Assembly (NCBI GenBank): GCA_015680685.1
Contig: MNCI01022355.1
Location: forward strand, 848,489 to 912,488
DNA length: 64,000 nt
Source: Gnetum montanum
Taxonomy: Eukaryota; Streptophyta; Gnetopsida; Gnetales; Gnetaceae
Direction of reading: 5' to 3'
Shown here: positions 24,908 to 37,780 of the stretch, piece after piece
Layout of the letters: each line of letters opens with the position of its first letter
Position numbering within the stretch: position 1 is the stretch's first letter
The notes under the pieces: generated by a model
Seen by the model: only the letters and a program-made list of their open reading frames with translations
Databases searched by the model: none
Told to the model about the DNA's origin: nothing
Program-made: the position numbers and the translations under genes

Positions 24908-25703
24908 TGATGAGTCATGTTTTGTAGGGCTGTGATATCAAGTATTCGATATCGAGATTGTGATTTTGGGTATTTGATATTGAGGCACAACCTCTGATGT
25001 TAAGGATCTAATATTGTCCCTTCCGTGCTAGTCTATAAATACAACACTTAGGTGCATGATTAGTGATTGTATGACATCTTTATTTGAGTGTGACATACTT
25101 GGATATATTACATGTTCAACAATAGAGATTGAAATTATTTCCATCATTACAACATTCACTTAGCTTTACTATTGATTTTAATTGCTTAAATGTTTACTAT
25201 TTTCCTTAGCTAATATTATCATTCATTGCTCTTTATTATTTCTATCATTAAGGGGAATGAGTACAACTAATTGCAAGTGGTTAAGTGTAACTACTTGGTA
25301 ACCCAGTAGTGTTATCATTTGGTACACCTAGTAATGGTATGCTTGGTTATCCTAGTGTTTGTTGCCTAAAGTCCAAGGTGTGTACAAATGATTAGGAATG
25401 AATACTCATCATATGTAGGCTAGTTTATACTTTAATTTTCATTGTTAATTAGTTTAAATAATTGATTTCTTAAATATATTTAGGAGTAGCATAAGGTTGA
25501 ATAACATCAACTATCATATGTCTCACTTTGAACTAAACCATATGTGACAAAGCTACCACTAGTCTAAGTAGAAAGACAACAAATTGCGATCAAGACATAA
25601 TGAGTTAGGTGCACAACTAGTCCCATCTATAGAATTCGATGGGATCATGCGTAAATGCTTGTAATGCATATGGTTGGGTGTAGGGGTACCTTGCTGCTCA
25701 TCA
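24908..25703 (+). repeat. 5' LTR of E1
   Basis: 796 bases, TGATGAGTCATG to TGCTCATCA. TATA box TATAAATA at 25034-25041, preceded by GATATC-type palindromic units (GATATCAAG, CGATATCGAG, GATATTGAG) at about 24930-24990. Confidence 0.85.
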
Positions 25704-25722
25704 TTGGTGTTGTTGTCGGTGA
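25704..25722 (+). promoter_or_regulatory. Primer-binding site of E1
   Basis: TTGGTGTTGTTGTCGGTGA directly follows the LTR. It matches the tRNA-Asp primer site except at positions that were CpG or at simple transitions. Confidence 0.75.
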
Positions 25723-25828
25723 TGGTGCTAGTTATCTAGATTAGTTATATTATACATGATTTCTATAAAAACATTAATGATTTATCTTTCAAAAAATATT
25801 AAATCACACACATCATAAACCAACAATA

Positions 25829-27419
25829 GTGTCTCTTTCACAAGGAAGCAATGATGCATTGTATGGAGAGAACATTCATTGGAGAACTAATGAAATATAT
25901 ACTGCAGAAAATTGGAGTGACCAACCTTATGTGGGGGTTTCATATGTCCATGACCACCCTGACTACACTCAAGGACTACATTCACCTAAGGTAGAAAATC
26001 CTAGAAAAGATGAAGTCCTAGATTAGGGAATTCCTCAAGGCCTAGGACCTCCTCAAAACTTGGAAAAGATAAATAAAGGGATCATGGGGAATATTATAGA
26101 AGCCATGGCAATCCTCCGAATTCATTATCTTCCCCTTCCTCTTCAATGTTTAGTTTTGATGAAGATGAACATAGGTATAGAGATAAAGCTCCACTATGGA
26201 CTCAAAATAAGGATAGAAATCAAAACCATGGGAGAAATCAAAGACATCAAAATAAACATAGATAAAATTTTCATAATCAGACAAATAGAAATAGGAATTT
26301 TCACAATGACATGTCTGATGATAATCAAACCTTATTGGCTAATAAGAGCATTATGCAAATTATAGAGGTAGTTAAAATACTCAACAAGCATCACAAGGAA
26401 AGTCACATCAAAAGGCTTGATATGAATAATATCCCTAAATTTGCAAGAGGCTATAATTTTGATCTGCAACATCATTTACAAGCCTTCCATGACACATGCA
26501 TCTTAATGAACATCAAAAATAGATGGAAAAGCTTAATCTCTTTCTTAGGACACTAAGACATAAAGCCGAAGTGTGGTATAGATTGTTGAAATCAAACTCA
26601 ATCCATCAGTGGTCCACAATGTTGGAACTTTTCAATGAGAAATACCAAACCTATGTGAGAGTGTTCAAACTAAGAAAATGAATCCAATGATGGAAACAAG
26701 AATAACATGAACCCTTGGATATGGCCCTAGATAGATACTATTCTCTACTAAATAAATGTATAGGCCATGGTTTCTCTCAAGAAGAGCAATGTTTTCACAT
26801 CATAGATAGGCTTCAGAATCAAACAAGTGAGACCCCTGGAATGTATGCTCAAGGTCATTTATACAAACTAGGAATCCATCATATCTAAGAGATAATCAAG
26901 CATGTGGAAAAAGAAGAAGGAGAGCTATTTAAATGGGAGAATGTTGAGAAATATCACTAAGATCCAACTCTTCAAAAGAAAAAGGTCCTCATCTATGATT
27001 AAGAAACGGAGGTAGCTCTTAATAAGGTGACTTTACAACAAACCTTGTCAATACAAAAGTTTATTGATGAACTTGAAGCAAGGTTTGATAAGATATCAAA
27101 ATGGATAAACAAGAAAGTTATAACTTTCATAGAAACCATAGTGGAGAGAGTAATGCAAAATGAATTAAGTGATCACAACAAAAGGATGAAAAAGAACCAT
27201 GAAACCAATAGGAACACTTATTAGCAAAAATAAAAAATGATTGTAGAAGATGAGGGTATAAACTCAACCACAAAAGAAGATGATAGATGCAACATATTTA
27301 TATATGACCATCTGAAGGGCTATTACCCAATCATGTTACATTTACATGAGCATTGGGGTTTTGCATTAAATCCTAAGTTTGTACAAAAGAAAGTGCCTAG
27401 GAAAGTGCCTTTTTCATAA
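25829..27419 (+). pseudogene. gag of E1
   Basis: Starts at ATG 25829 (MSLSQGSNDALYGENIHWRT), shared with E2 gag (MPLLQDYDNATSSEAIH). A basic/Asn-rich hinge precedes the capsid core (about 26395-26980) with KRLDMNNIPKFARG, DLQHHLQAFHDTCILMNIKN and ETPGMYAQGHLYKL. A coiled-coil segment and the Cys/His patch CNIFIYDHLKGYYPIMLHLH (about 27289-27348) follow. Frameshifts near 26060-26310 and several stops break it. Downstream (about 27550-27960) a Pro/Tyr/Ser-rich tail can still be followed, ending in a CATN...NRC stretch. Confidence 0.75.
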
Positions 27420-29049
27420 AGTAATTATAGACAGTCCTACAACCAACTATACTATCTTAGTAGGACTTCTTATTAGCCTCAAAACTACTATCAACTATAA
27501 TGGCAAAACCCACAATTATAGGAGAGGCCATCATGATCAAACCAATGCTACCCTTACTACCAACTGAACCCATATGAATATTATGTTCAACAACTTGTTT
27601 CTCCAACTAGTTCTACTTCCTCTACTTCAAATTACTACTACCACTCTCCCAAATATCATCAAACCATGACATCTTCTGAAGGATCAACACCTCAGACCTC
27701 TTACCCTTCATCATACTCTTAATATTCTCATACTCCACTCCATCACATGTCACATCCAGCAACAAAGGAAGGTTTAGTACCATAACATTAATGAAAGGAT
27801 GCCACTTGTGCTACGAATATACATAGGCATGATAATGCCAATAGATGCCCACCACAATCTCAAAAATACCCTTTCTTTAGGATGGCTCCCATGCATAAGT
27901 GCAACACTCATAAACCTACTCACTCATCCAAACTAGCACAATGCCAATAAAGTGTAAGATCCTTCCTTTCATAACCAATGTTCTCTAATCCTACACAAAG
28001 GCCAACATCTATCGTTACTCCAACACCTAACAAAAGTAATGAATTTGGCACTGTGGAGAGACAAACAAATCCATGCATAACTAATCATGATCAAGTAGGT
28101 GTTTTCATGGGCTAGGCATTTGCAAAGCTCACACAACACATACTCTGATCCATCATACATTTAAAAACCAAGTGTGTGAGCAAAAACTTGTCTACACAAC
28201 TACCACTAAATCAGAAGACACAAAATGACTTGAAAATGGAAATGTAACATTGTTTCACAAATTCATGAAGCTTGCCAATCCACTTATTAATTCTTTTCAT
28301 GGTCAAACGCTTAGTCATGGGGGAGATGCGCCATCTTAAAATTTAGAATTAATAGGTGTTTTTCATCTTTTTGTTTTACAATTTTTTATCATTTTCCCAT
28401 TTCTTAATACACATTTTTCCTATCCTTTTCAACTTTTTTCACTTTTTTTTTCATTTCCTTTGTCAGTAATCTCTCTTGTGAATAAAATAACATCATGCAA
28501 CCCACTGAGATGAGGCTTTATCTATGTTGTCAACTCATGAAGAACTGATTATTTGGACAATGAGGTCATGTCATCCATCAATCCATCCCATTAATAAGAG
28601 GTTCTTACCATGGTCATAATGATATTCTTTTTCATCACCAAACTAAAAATAAATTTGAAATCATTGTGCCTAGATAGAAAAGTAAAGAACAAAGTGCGAA
28701 TGTGAACAGTGTGACATCAAGGGGATTTGTGGATCTCTTTGACCACTTATGTATGTTTCCATGTTGCTATGGTTGTAATTATATCCTTGTAGATCTAATA
28801 AAAAATGGAAGTAAGAGTAAAATAATTGTCACCTTACCATGTCACTAGAAAGACATGTTACCCATGCCTAAAGGTAGTCCTCTAGTAAGGTTGACACAAA
28901 GAAGAATAAAATAAAAGACCACTAAATAAATTTTTGAGGGTCCCACTAGAAAGACATTTTACCCATGCTTGAAGGTTAGTGGATTCTTAGAGTTCATAAA
29001 AAAACCAAAAGAAAACAAGAAAGAGTGCCATGAGTTTCTATCTTTTTTT
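27420..29049 (+). other. E1 gag tail and noncoding middle
   Basis: The first ~550 bases are the decayed Pro-rich gag tail. From about 28330 to 28990 the sequence is noncoding but clearly alignable with E2 at 37790-38340, for example around TAATCTC..GAATAAAAT and CCCACTAGAAAGA..ACCCATGC..AAGGTT. Conservation of this spacer between old copies suggests it matters for the element, for instance for splicing or expression of ORF2, or only that it is inherited unchanged in layout. Confidence 0.5.
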
Positions 29050-31342
29050 CAATCAAGACCATCACAAAAGCTCTAAACATACCTAATGTGGGGGCCAAGG
29101 TAGTGAATCTATCCACAAGGTTTGACACAAAAACTAGGAAACTATGGCTAAAGTGGACATACAACAAAGAAAATAAAATATACAATGAGTTGACCCTAAA
29201 AGAGAGGATTTACTTCAAAATCGACACATACCACCTCTTCCCAACTAAAAGGTTCAACAAAATATCAACTTATATGGCTAGAGGAACTACAATTTTGATG
29301 GGCGAATATAATTTCAATCTTTCCTAGTTGTACTTCATGGAAATTCAAAGGTAGTTCAAGGAAAGAAAGGTAGGGAAGCTGATACTTCCATTCCTTTACC
29401 TAATTAGAAAACTATGCAAGTGCACCAAAATCTTGGATTAGACCAATGATGTTCCCAGGAGGGCTCAAAATGCTTCTTTCTTTGAGTTTCTCAAACCAAC
29501 AGCACCAAGGAAAGACCTTGGTGATGAACAAGAACAAGAATCAAAGGAGCCAAAGAAAGAACCAGAAAAGGAGCCTAAGCAAGAACCATTATAATGGTGA
29601 GAGCCACAAGGTCCACCACCATTGCCATAAAATTATAGGCTTGAAATGAGTCATCTATAGAGAATATTTGAAGCTCTTAGTTGGGGAAGTAGGGATAAAT
29701 CAAACCTCTTCTGAGTTATCAATGATGTCATGCAATGTACAGTTTCTACCAATCCATCAACAGGGTAGATTTCTTTGAAATTAGTAGGAGAAGCCTAGTG
29801 GTCATAGTAGATCTCTTAAAATGCCACATCTTTTCAAGTAATGCTCAAAATGAGAGAAGGTGCCATAGTCATGCTCATGCAGCACTAAGATGTAGTAGGC
29901 ATAGTAGAAGTTATCATAGATCACATTAAAGAATCCTTTAATGTGCTCATTGTGTCCCTAGTAGACTTGACTAGAACCTGAGATGCACAAATATTAGCTA
30001 GGACTTCCATGACTCCTGTGGCCTAGGAGGATGTTCTTGATAAATTATTGTAAACTAGACAAGTCATGACAACTCTATTCAACATCCCCAGTGATGTTAC
30101 TATAGTACAATCTAACCTCATTGCCACAAAAGAAAAATTGTTCATGGTAGAAAATAGGGTAGAGCATGCAGAAGCAAAAGTGCATAGATTGCAATAAGAG
30201 CTTGTTGCCCTAAGAGCTGAAAGAAAGGATCCTTTCCAATTCATTACACTTGGCTAGTTTACACAATTTTGAACGAAGCAACTAGGCCGATTAATTGATT
30301 AGAACAAAGCTACAAAATAAGAAAAGGAGAAAGTGGTTTGGAATGCCTCAGCTATTGAAGCATAATCATATGTCCATGCAAAGGCATTAACTACTACACA
30401 AGAGGAGAATAAATAGCTTTTTGTTGATAATGCAAGGTTAATGACTATCGAGAAATAGAAAAAGCATTCTGGAAGAAAGAATTCACCAATTGAGGGAGCA
30501 ACTGGTGAGGGTCAACTAAGATATAAGTAGATTGACTAGAGAGAATCGAATCCTCTTAATGAAGGAGGTGCACGCAATAAGCCAAAAATCTGCAATTGAG
30601 ATAAGCACATTGTAGAACAAGGCCAAGAAGCATGAAAAGCTATAAGAGCACTTCTAATACCAAATTAGCATGTATAAACCAATTAAGAAAAAAAGAAATC
30701 TAGATGGCAAAGACTTACATCAATTTCATGTCATTGCAAAATATTGATTGGTAGTCCATCTTGGATAGCTATGGCTTGGTCCACTAAGCGGAGGTAAAAA
30801 ACAAGGACTTGTAGATTAAAGATTTGAAAGAGTACATGGTGTTAACTAACTTTCACTATGCTAACCTTGCCATGTTAATAGCAAGTTGGTCTAAAAATGA
30901 GTTGAAACAACAAGTAGCAGCCACCTATGGCCTATATGAAAAAGAGTTTGTAGATAAGAAAAATGCTCTACAAAAACTCCATGTAACAAACTCATAATTA
31001 GAAATAATTAAGGCTTGCTACCACTGGCAAAGATATGTAGCCTTAGACCTAGCCAAGAGATTAATAGATTATCATGAATTAAAACAAAAGGCCAAATATT
31101 TCAATGAGGAATGATCATAGTTCACAGCATGGTATGTGAAAGCAAATCAAATGTTTTTATAGCTACCATGTTCGTGGGATGTACCAGTTCTAGCACACAT
31201 CAACTCATCAACCTAGATAGTACATGAATCAACAATGGATGAGGAGAAGTTGTAAGTGCTCTTAAACCACTACAAATTCTAAAAGCCTGATGATAAAGGG
31301 AAGTAGCCCATGGAAGAGCCATTGCCTCCAAGAACTACATGA
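29050..31342 (+). pseudogene. ORF2 of E1
   Basis: Begins inside the N-terminal domain (ALNIPNVGAKVVNLSTRFD, about 29070) and includes TRKLWLKWTYNKENKIYNEL, LKERIYFKIDTYHLFPTKRF and STYMARGTTILMGEYNFNLS (29127-29325). A Lys/Glu/Pro-rich linker (about 29510-29590), LSWGSRDKSNLF (about 29680), a long coiled coil (about 30100-31080) and the conserved end FTAWYVKANQMF (about 31118) through PLPPRTT to the stop at 31340-31342 follow. Multiple stops and shifts. The first ~470 bases of ORF2 present in E2 are deleted. The N-terminal block resembles plant transposon-associated proteins such as Pfam Transposase_32, recalled from memory and not searched. Confidence 0.65.
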
Positions 31343-31539
31343 TCTTCCCTAGTTTTGTTGTTGTTTTGTTGTTTTTTCATAAGGTGTCCATTTTTGTAAA
31401 TCACCACTATAGCATGGAAAAGTCAATTTGTGTGTTTATTTGAGTGAGTCAATAATCCCATACCTTCTCAATATTTTGTAAAGAACTTATTCCTCATTTT
31501 TTTAACTCAAGGACAAGTTTTCATTTAATCGTGGAGCTA
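31343..31539 (+). promoter_or_regulatory. 3' untranslated region and polypurine tract of E1
   Basis: Carries the family's conserved 3' block (GTCAATAATCCCATACC near 31447) and ends in the degraded polypurine tract CGTGGAGCTA (31530-31539) just before the LTR. Confidence 0.6.
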
Positions 31540-32390
31540 TGATGAGTCATGTTTTACAAGGCTATGATATTGGGTATTTGATATCAAGGTTGCAATGTCA
31601 GGGATTCACTATCACCCTTTCTATGCTAGCTAATAAATACAACACTTGGATGCACAATTGGGTTATAGATTGATATATATTTTTAGTAGTAGAGATAAGA
31701 TAGATTTCAAGTTTTGTTAGTTTCTAGTGCAAGCCCGTAGTGTGATGTTAAGTGATTGTACAACTTCCTTATTTGAGTGTGATGTACTTAGACATGTTAC
31801 ATGTTCAGCAATAAAGATCGAGATTACTTCCATCATTGCAACATTCACTTAGCTTTATTATTTCTTTTAATTGCTTAAATGTTCACTATTTCCTTAGTTA
31901 ATGCTATCATTCATTGCTCTTTATTATTTCTATTATTAAGCAAAATGAGTATGAGTAATTGCAAGTGCTTAAGTGTAACTACTTGGTAACATAGCAATGT
32001 TATTATTTGGTATGCCCAACAACAATATGCTTGGTAATCCTAGTAGTAGTTGCCTAAAGTCCAAGGCATGTACAGATGATTAGGAATGAATACTCAACAC
32101 ACATAGGCTAGTTTAGACTTTGCTTTTCATAATTACTTAGTTCAAATAATTGATTTCTTCATTATCTTTAGAGGTACCATAAGGTTGAACAACATCAACT
32201 ATCATATGCCTCACTTTGGACTACACCATATGTGACAAAGTTACACTAGTTCAAGTGGGAAGACAGTGAACTATGATCAAGACATAATGATTTAGGTGCA
32301 CAACTAGTCCCATCCACGAAATTTGACTAGATCATGCGTGAATGCTTGTGATTCGTATGGTTGGATGTAGGGGTACCTCATTGCTCATCA
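31540..32390 (+). repeat. 3' LTR of E1
   Basis: 851 bases, TGATGAGTCATG to GCTCATCA. GATATTGGG and GATATCAAGG units sit upstream of a mutated TATA (AATAAATA, about 31633). R-U5 contains the family blocks TTGGTAACATAG and GGGGTACCTCATTG. Confidence 0.85.
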
Positions 32391-34839
32391 CAACAGCTAA
32401 AGGTTAGTCATAGATCTACTTTATATTTTATGATTAAATGTTAAAATCTGATTACCCTAGGAAGTTTTTTTTATCAATTATCATTCCTTTACAAATTTTT
32501 GACTATGCACATTAATTTCTTTATGTAAATTTATGCTTAATTATGTGCATCTAGTTATGCATCTTTTATTTTCATTATTTATATGTGATTATATAATACT
32601 CTATTCATGGGGCAATTATGGACCGTAACCCTACTCAAAACATCATTTTTTACTTCTTGTTATTAAACTAGGATTTGGAGTTCATTTTTAATTATAATTA
32701 AATATTACACAACTCATCTTTATTAAGGAAGTGCCTTAGGATGATGTCCTACCTAAAATCTAAGTTTACTAATGTGTTTGAGATGTTTACAAATGTAGGT
32801 TTTGATCCTTGGTTCACTAGAATCGAAGTTACAATTTTCAAGATATCACATTTTCTAGTTTTCTTAAAATATTGAAAATTTTTGGCATTTGATCTAGGTG
32901 ACCATGTTAAATAATGCCTAGATAAGATTTCAGCATACAATCAAGTAGAATGCTTGGTAAGGATTCCATAGATTTAAAAAGAATTTGATTTGGAGTGCAA
33001 GAGTATTGCTAGAGAGAGAAAAATAAGAAATGGACTTATGAAAATTGTTTAGAAGAAAAAAATTTTAAAAAATAATTTAATTTTTTTTTTTTAAAAAAAA
33101 GAAAAAGATCAACTATAATTCATAACGCACAACCACATGCATAATGCATACAACGTATATGCATATGATGCATATTACCTTTTCTCTACCACCTCGCATT
33201 TTTTCCATCACCTCATCCTTTTCACCATTTGGTTTACAACTCTCCTTTTCGCAAAACAATGATCTATCACATTCTTTCTAAAAGAAATTTTATACCTTTC
33301 TTTCTTTTTCGTTTTGAAGCAAAGAAAAAACTAATTGAGAGTATTAAGTAAAAAAGGAAGACATAAAAAAATTCTAGAAGCCCTGCCAACACAAGGAAGT
33401 TTATTTTATTTTTCTTTCACATGATTGCCCCATATTGCTATGGATTTTCTATCTCTACTTTCTACTTCTTGGTCTTCTATTATTCTTCTATTATTTTAAT
33501 TAACATGCCAATATTCTACCAAATTTTTTCTAATTTTGGGCTTTATTTTAATAAAAATACTATTTTAATTTTGTTCGTATCATTTTTTGCCTTTTGGTTG
33601 ATTTTGAAAATATTTGTGATCTACTTATGACATAAATATGATTTTGCAAGAATTTTATGAAATTTAAGCTTTTATGGATTTTTGGCCAATTTGGATACCT
33701 TTTAAATTTTTGAGATAAAATAATAATATATGTGAGATCAATTTGGCTCTATTGGTAGTGGGAGCCATAAATCGTTTAGATGCACTAGTCTACATTTAGT
33801 AGTGAAGTGTTCTTTAGTGGGACCCATCCCATAAGAACAAAGATTGTTGGATAGATTTCCTACCCTAGATTTTGATTTAGCCAAAACCATGGAATTGGGC
33901 AGTTGAGTCACGTGGTGTATGGTGAGGCTTAGTCAAGAATATCCTTCCAATGATATGTGTACTTTGGTCATTGAGGATGTTAGTAGTGAGGCTATTGCCA
34001 TGACCTGACCATGAGTAACTTATTTGGAATCATGAGCATAATCCAATGATCGTAGTGAGGTTGGTCAAGGATCTATTAGTATATTCCTTTGGCCGTGAGG
34101 GTAACTAAGACCTAGCCTTTAGAGATGCCTGAATAAAATATACCATTTTTGATTTTTTGAATTTCTTTAGATATTTAGATTTCTTTTGAATTTTTTAAAA
34201 ATGTGTGGCATTTTTGAATAAGAAAATATTTTTGAATATTTTATTAAAAACCTTTGTCTAGCCTATAACCTAAGACTTCTATCCTTTATGCTCCATGAAG
34301 AAGGAAATAAAATAACTTTTGTTATTTGAAGAGTCCTTCACTTTGATGCAAAGATCCTAAAGTAGGAAAGGAAACATTGGAAGAGGGACATAGGATGAAA
34401 GATGGACTAATTTTCTACAAGATGGATTCTTTGAACTTAAAAAAATAATTTTTGTATAATTTGTATTTTTATTAAAAAAAAAAAAACTTTGTACACTTCT
34501 TGGATATTTAAGCCATGCACTTATTTTTATGAATTAATAATAAAGTATGATAGATATGTATTTTTAGTTTGTGTCATTGGGACCATGTGATTGCAATGAA
34601 CATTTTTATTTCAATGTGTGCTATTTAATATTATTTACTATAAATTAATATTTTATTACTTAATTTGGTAAAGTTAAAATATGAATAACTTTATTTCTAG
34701 ATTTCTAATTGAGCTTTAACAAGTGTCATTAGGATCATTGTTTTACAGAATATTTTATGATGCAACTAATGGAATATTTAGAAAACATCCATTTTATGGG
34801 TGCATAAATTTAAAAAATTTTCTAAATAAATTTTATTTA
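32391..34839. other. Unassigned AT-rich sequence
   Basis: About 2.4 kb with no protein similarity I can recognise on either strand. It has A/T homopolymer stretches (about 33060-33105 and 34470-34490) and a small palindromic patch of GCATATG/ATGCAT words at 33135-33175. The short ORFs here (for example 33421-33630) are AT-rich and without domains. It may include the remainder of the chromovirus LTR interrupted at 24907 and unrelated old repeats. Confidence 0.4.
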
Positions 34840-34844
34840 ATTAG
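34840..34844. repeat. Target-site duplication of E2 (left)
   Basis: ATTAG directly precedes the E2 5' LTR and is repeated exactly at 43492-43496 after the 3' LTR. Five bases is the normal duplication length for Ty3/gypsy integrases. Confidence 0.9.
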
Positions 34845-35647
34845 TGATGAGTTATCATTTTGTTGGCCACAATATCGCATATGCAATATCACTTACGTGA
34901 TATCGCAGCCTAGACGCAATATTGCATACACAATATCGCAACCTATCTCCTCATCTATAAATAAGAGGTAGATAGATATGGTAGGAAGTTTTTAGCTTTT
35001 TTAGAGTTTTCTTTAAGTGTTTAGTTTTAAGTAGTTCTTCTCTCAACCCTTCTCTCCTAGTGCATGCCCACAGTATGATGATTGTAATTGTACACATCCT
35101 TATTCATGTGTGACGTACTTAGACACATACATGACTAGCAATAAAGATCAAGATTATTTCATCATTGTAGCATTCACTTAGCTTATTTATTTATTTATTT
35201 CATTGTTATTTGCTACTTTATTAGTTAATATCTCTTCACCCTTATCTCCTAGTAATGCGGAATGAGTACGACTTAATCACAAGCATTTAAGTGTGACTAC
35301 TTGGTAACCCAGTAGTGTACCTAGGATCTACGCTTGGTAACCCTAGTAGTAGTCATGCACGAGGTCCAAGATGTGTACGGATGATTAAGGAACGGATGCT
35401 CATCACACTTAGGCTAGTTTAGATTCTCTCTCCCTTTCCTCTTAGCTTAATTAAAGATATTTTCCATTGCCTCTAAGAGTAGCACTAGATTAGAAATCAC
35501 ATCATAGACCAGGTGGGAAGACAACGAACTGTGATCTATGGGTAACTATCTAGATACCACAACTAGTCCATTTGTAGAGTTCAATTACATCATGCATGAA
35601 ATGCTCATATTCATATGGTTGAGTGTAAGGGTACCTCGCACTCATCA
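34845..35647 (+). repeat. 5' LTR of E2
   Basis: 803 bases, TGATGAGTTATC to CGCACTCATCA. The U3 holds palindromic units such as CACTTACGTGATATCGC and AATATCGC, followed by TATAAATA at 34956-34963. Relative to the 3' LTR it has one fewer U3 palindrome unit and a deletion of about 48 bases in U5 (near 35505). Confidence 0.9.
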
Positions 35648-35666
35648 TTTGCGCTGTTGTCGAGGA
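35648..35666 (+). promoter_or_regulatory. Primer-binding site of E2
   Basis: TTTGCGCTGTTGTCGAGGA abuts the LTR. It is the best-preserved copy in the window of the tRNA-Asp-type site TGGCGCCGTTGCCGGGGA. Confidence 0.8.
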
Positions 35667-35788
35667 CAGTGCTAGTTATCTAGATTAGTTATATCATACA
35701 AGGTTGTTGTATAGGAATTAACGATATATCTTTTAGGAAGAAATAATTACAAAATGTCACATACAAATTCACACACAATCTCACAACC

Positions 35789-37780
35789 ATGCCTCTCCTA
35801 CAAGACTATGATAATGCCACATCTAGTGAGGCAATTCATTGAAGAACCAATGAATTATATGAAAACGAAGATTGGAGTACGCAACCCAAGGTAAGGATTT
35901 CTTATAAACATAAACAAAAGCAACATCATCCCAACACATGAAAGCATAACTTACTTGATGACGATGAACCCCTATTGATCACTACAAGCCTAACACAAAT
36001 ACAAGAGGCTGTTCAAATCTCCTGTAGGCATCGTAAAGAGATTCGTCTACCTAGGCTTGATTTAAACAACTTTTCCAATTTCTCAGGAGGCTCTGACTTA
36101 TATCTACAACAACATTTACAAGTCTTCTACAATGCCTGTGCATGGAACAACATTGATAACAGTTGGCAAAAACTCAAGCTCTTTCCTATGACACTCATTG
36201 GCCAAGCAAAAGTACAGTATAGATTGTTAAAACCAAATTTAATACAACAATGGCCAACAATGGTAGAAATCTTTAATGAAAGATATCAAACTTACGAAAG
36301 AGTTTCAGCCTTGAGGAAACAAATTCAAGAGTGGAAACAAGCACAACATGAACCCTTGGACATGGCCTTAGAAAGATATTATGCACTGTTAAACAACTAT
36401 CCAAGCCATGAGTTCTCTAAGGAAAGGCTAATGTACCACATCATTGGTGGGCTTCATGATGAAACAAGAGAGACCCTAGGGATGTATGCCCAAGGTCAAC
36501 TATACAAACTACAAGCCCATCAATTCCAAGAGCTTATTAAGTAGGTAGCAAAAGAAGAAGGAGAAATGGCTAGATGAGAGAGTGTTGAAAAACATCAACA
36601 GGACCAAAATCTCAACTTAACAGAGGTCCATAATCATAAAAAGGAGAAATCAACCTATCTCAAGGAGGAAGAACCATCTTTGCTAGCACAACAATCATTA
36701 GAAAAAATCGAGGAAAAGATCAATAAGATGTTGGAATGGACGCATAAAAAGTGTAGAGAATATATCGATATTATTGGAGATAGAGTTTTGACAACCCAAG
36801 GAGTAGGACAAAGTATCATTAGATAATTGGAAAGAAGGGATGAAGAAGATAAGAGCTCAACTGCCAATCATACGTATGAATGCAACATTTTCCTGTACGA
36901 TCACCCCAAGGGCCAATGCCCAATCTTGTTACATTTATATGAGCATTGGGGAAGCACATTACACCCAGAGTTCATATAGAGATACTATGTTTGATCATAG
37001 TAGCAATAATCCCAGTTGTGGGGGAAGCCACCCCTAAACTGGAGACACCCTTCATATCATCCAGATCTAAATGCTTGTCTAGTTCATCATCCTGTTTCCC
37101 CAACTAGGTTAACGTACTTTATCTCGTTGCATTATCATTCTCCTCAATACTATCATCCCATGTCTTCAACACAACCATTGCCTTGTGTACCTTACACTTC
37201 TCCTAAATTTCAACATTCTTATGCTTTCCCTCCTTCTACATTGCCACAAACTATTCTTGAAGTATCTACACCACATCAACCCATGAACATTACTTGTGCT
37301 ACTATTTCCAACAACAGTGAGAGACCTCATCGACATCAAAAATGTCCCTTCTTTAGATATGACCGTAGGAAGGGACAACACAGTTTCAAGGCCACTGTAT
37401 TCTCCAACTTAGCACAAGTACAACACTATGGAGCATCCTTCTCTTCAAACCCAATGCCTCGTGTTATTTCATTAGGGCCACCAATTAACACTCCAAAACC
37501 ATACGACCTAATGAATACAACCATGGAGGATGACATCCCGATCCTTGCATGTCATCTTATGGTCTCAAGTATCATAGTGAGTCAACTCTTTACTAGGGAA
37601 CTACATCTTATAAATTGCCCCACTACACTTACTATAATCAAGTGTGTTAACCCCAATGGGATAAGTATGACCAAGTTTCAATATTTTCAATATGCAAGGA
37701 TCCTCATCTTTCATTTATTAATCCTTTCCATGATCAACCATTTAGTTATGGGGAATATCCCCCATTCTAATAACAAGTAG
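35789..37780 (+). pseudogene. gag of E2, one frame with stops
   Basis: A single reading frame of about 663 codons runs from ATG 35789 to the stop near 37780, with no frameshift but about ten internal stops, consistent with point decay of a once-open gag. Codons 63-252 are open: capsid core with RLPRLDLNNFSNFSGG, QQHLQVFYNACAWNNIDNSW, EIFNERYQTYERVSALRKQI and HIIGGLHDETRETLGMYAQG, as in Retrotrans_gag proteins. A coiled-coil follows (about 36660-36840), then the Cys/His patch CNIFLYDHPKGQCPILLHLY (about 36880-36940) and a Pro/Tyr/His/Ser-rich tail open from 37016 to 37780. There is no D-S/T-G protease motif. Confidence 0.8.

Larger units (their letters stand above)
24908..32390 (+). mobile_element. 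Element E1: non-autonomous Athila-like LTR element (gag + ORF2)
   Basis: A 7,483-base LTR-to-LTR element: 5' LTR, tRNA-Asp-type PBS, gag, noncoding middle, ORF2, polypurine tract, 3' LTR. No protease, RT, RNase H or integrase can be read. The flanking pentamers (CTACT left, CAACA right) do not match, so either the duplication has decayed or the two LTRs come from different copies. Relative to E2 it lacks about 1.7 kb between the noncoding middle and ORF2, which removes the ORF2 N-terminus. Confidence 0.8.

Noticed and set aside
24903-32395. Target-site duplication for E1
   Set aside because: The pentamers flanking the LTRs (CTACT and CAACA) do not match, so I do not claim one.
33421-33630. 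AT-rich 69-codon ORF with hydrophobic residues
   Set aside because: The hydrophobicity follows from T-rich codons. There is no start context, no neighbour and no similarity.
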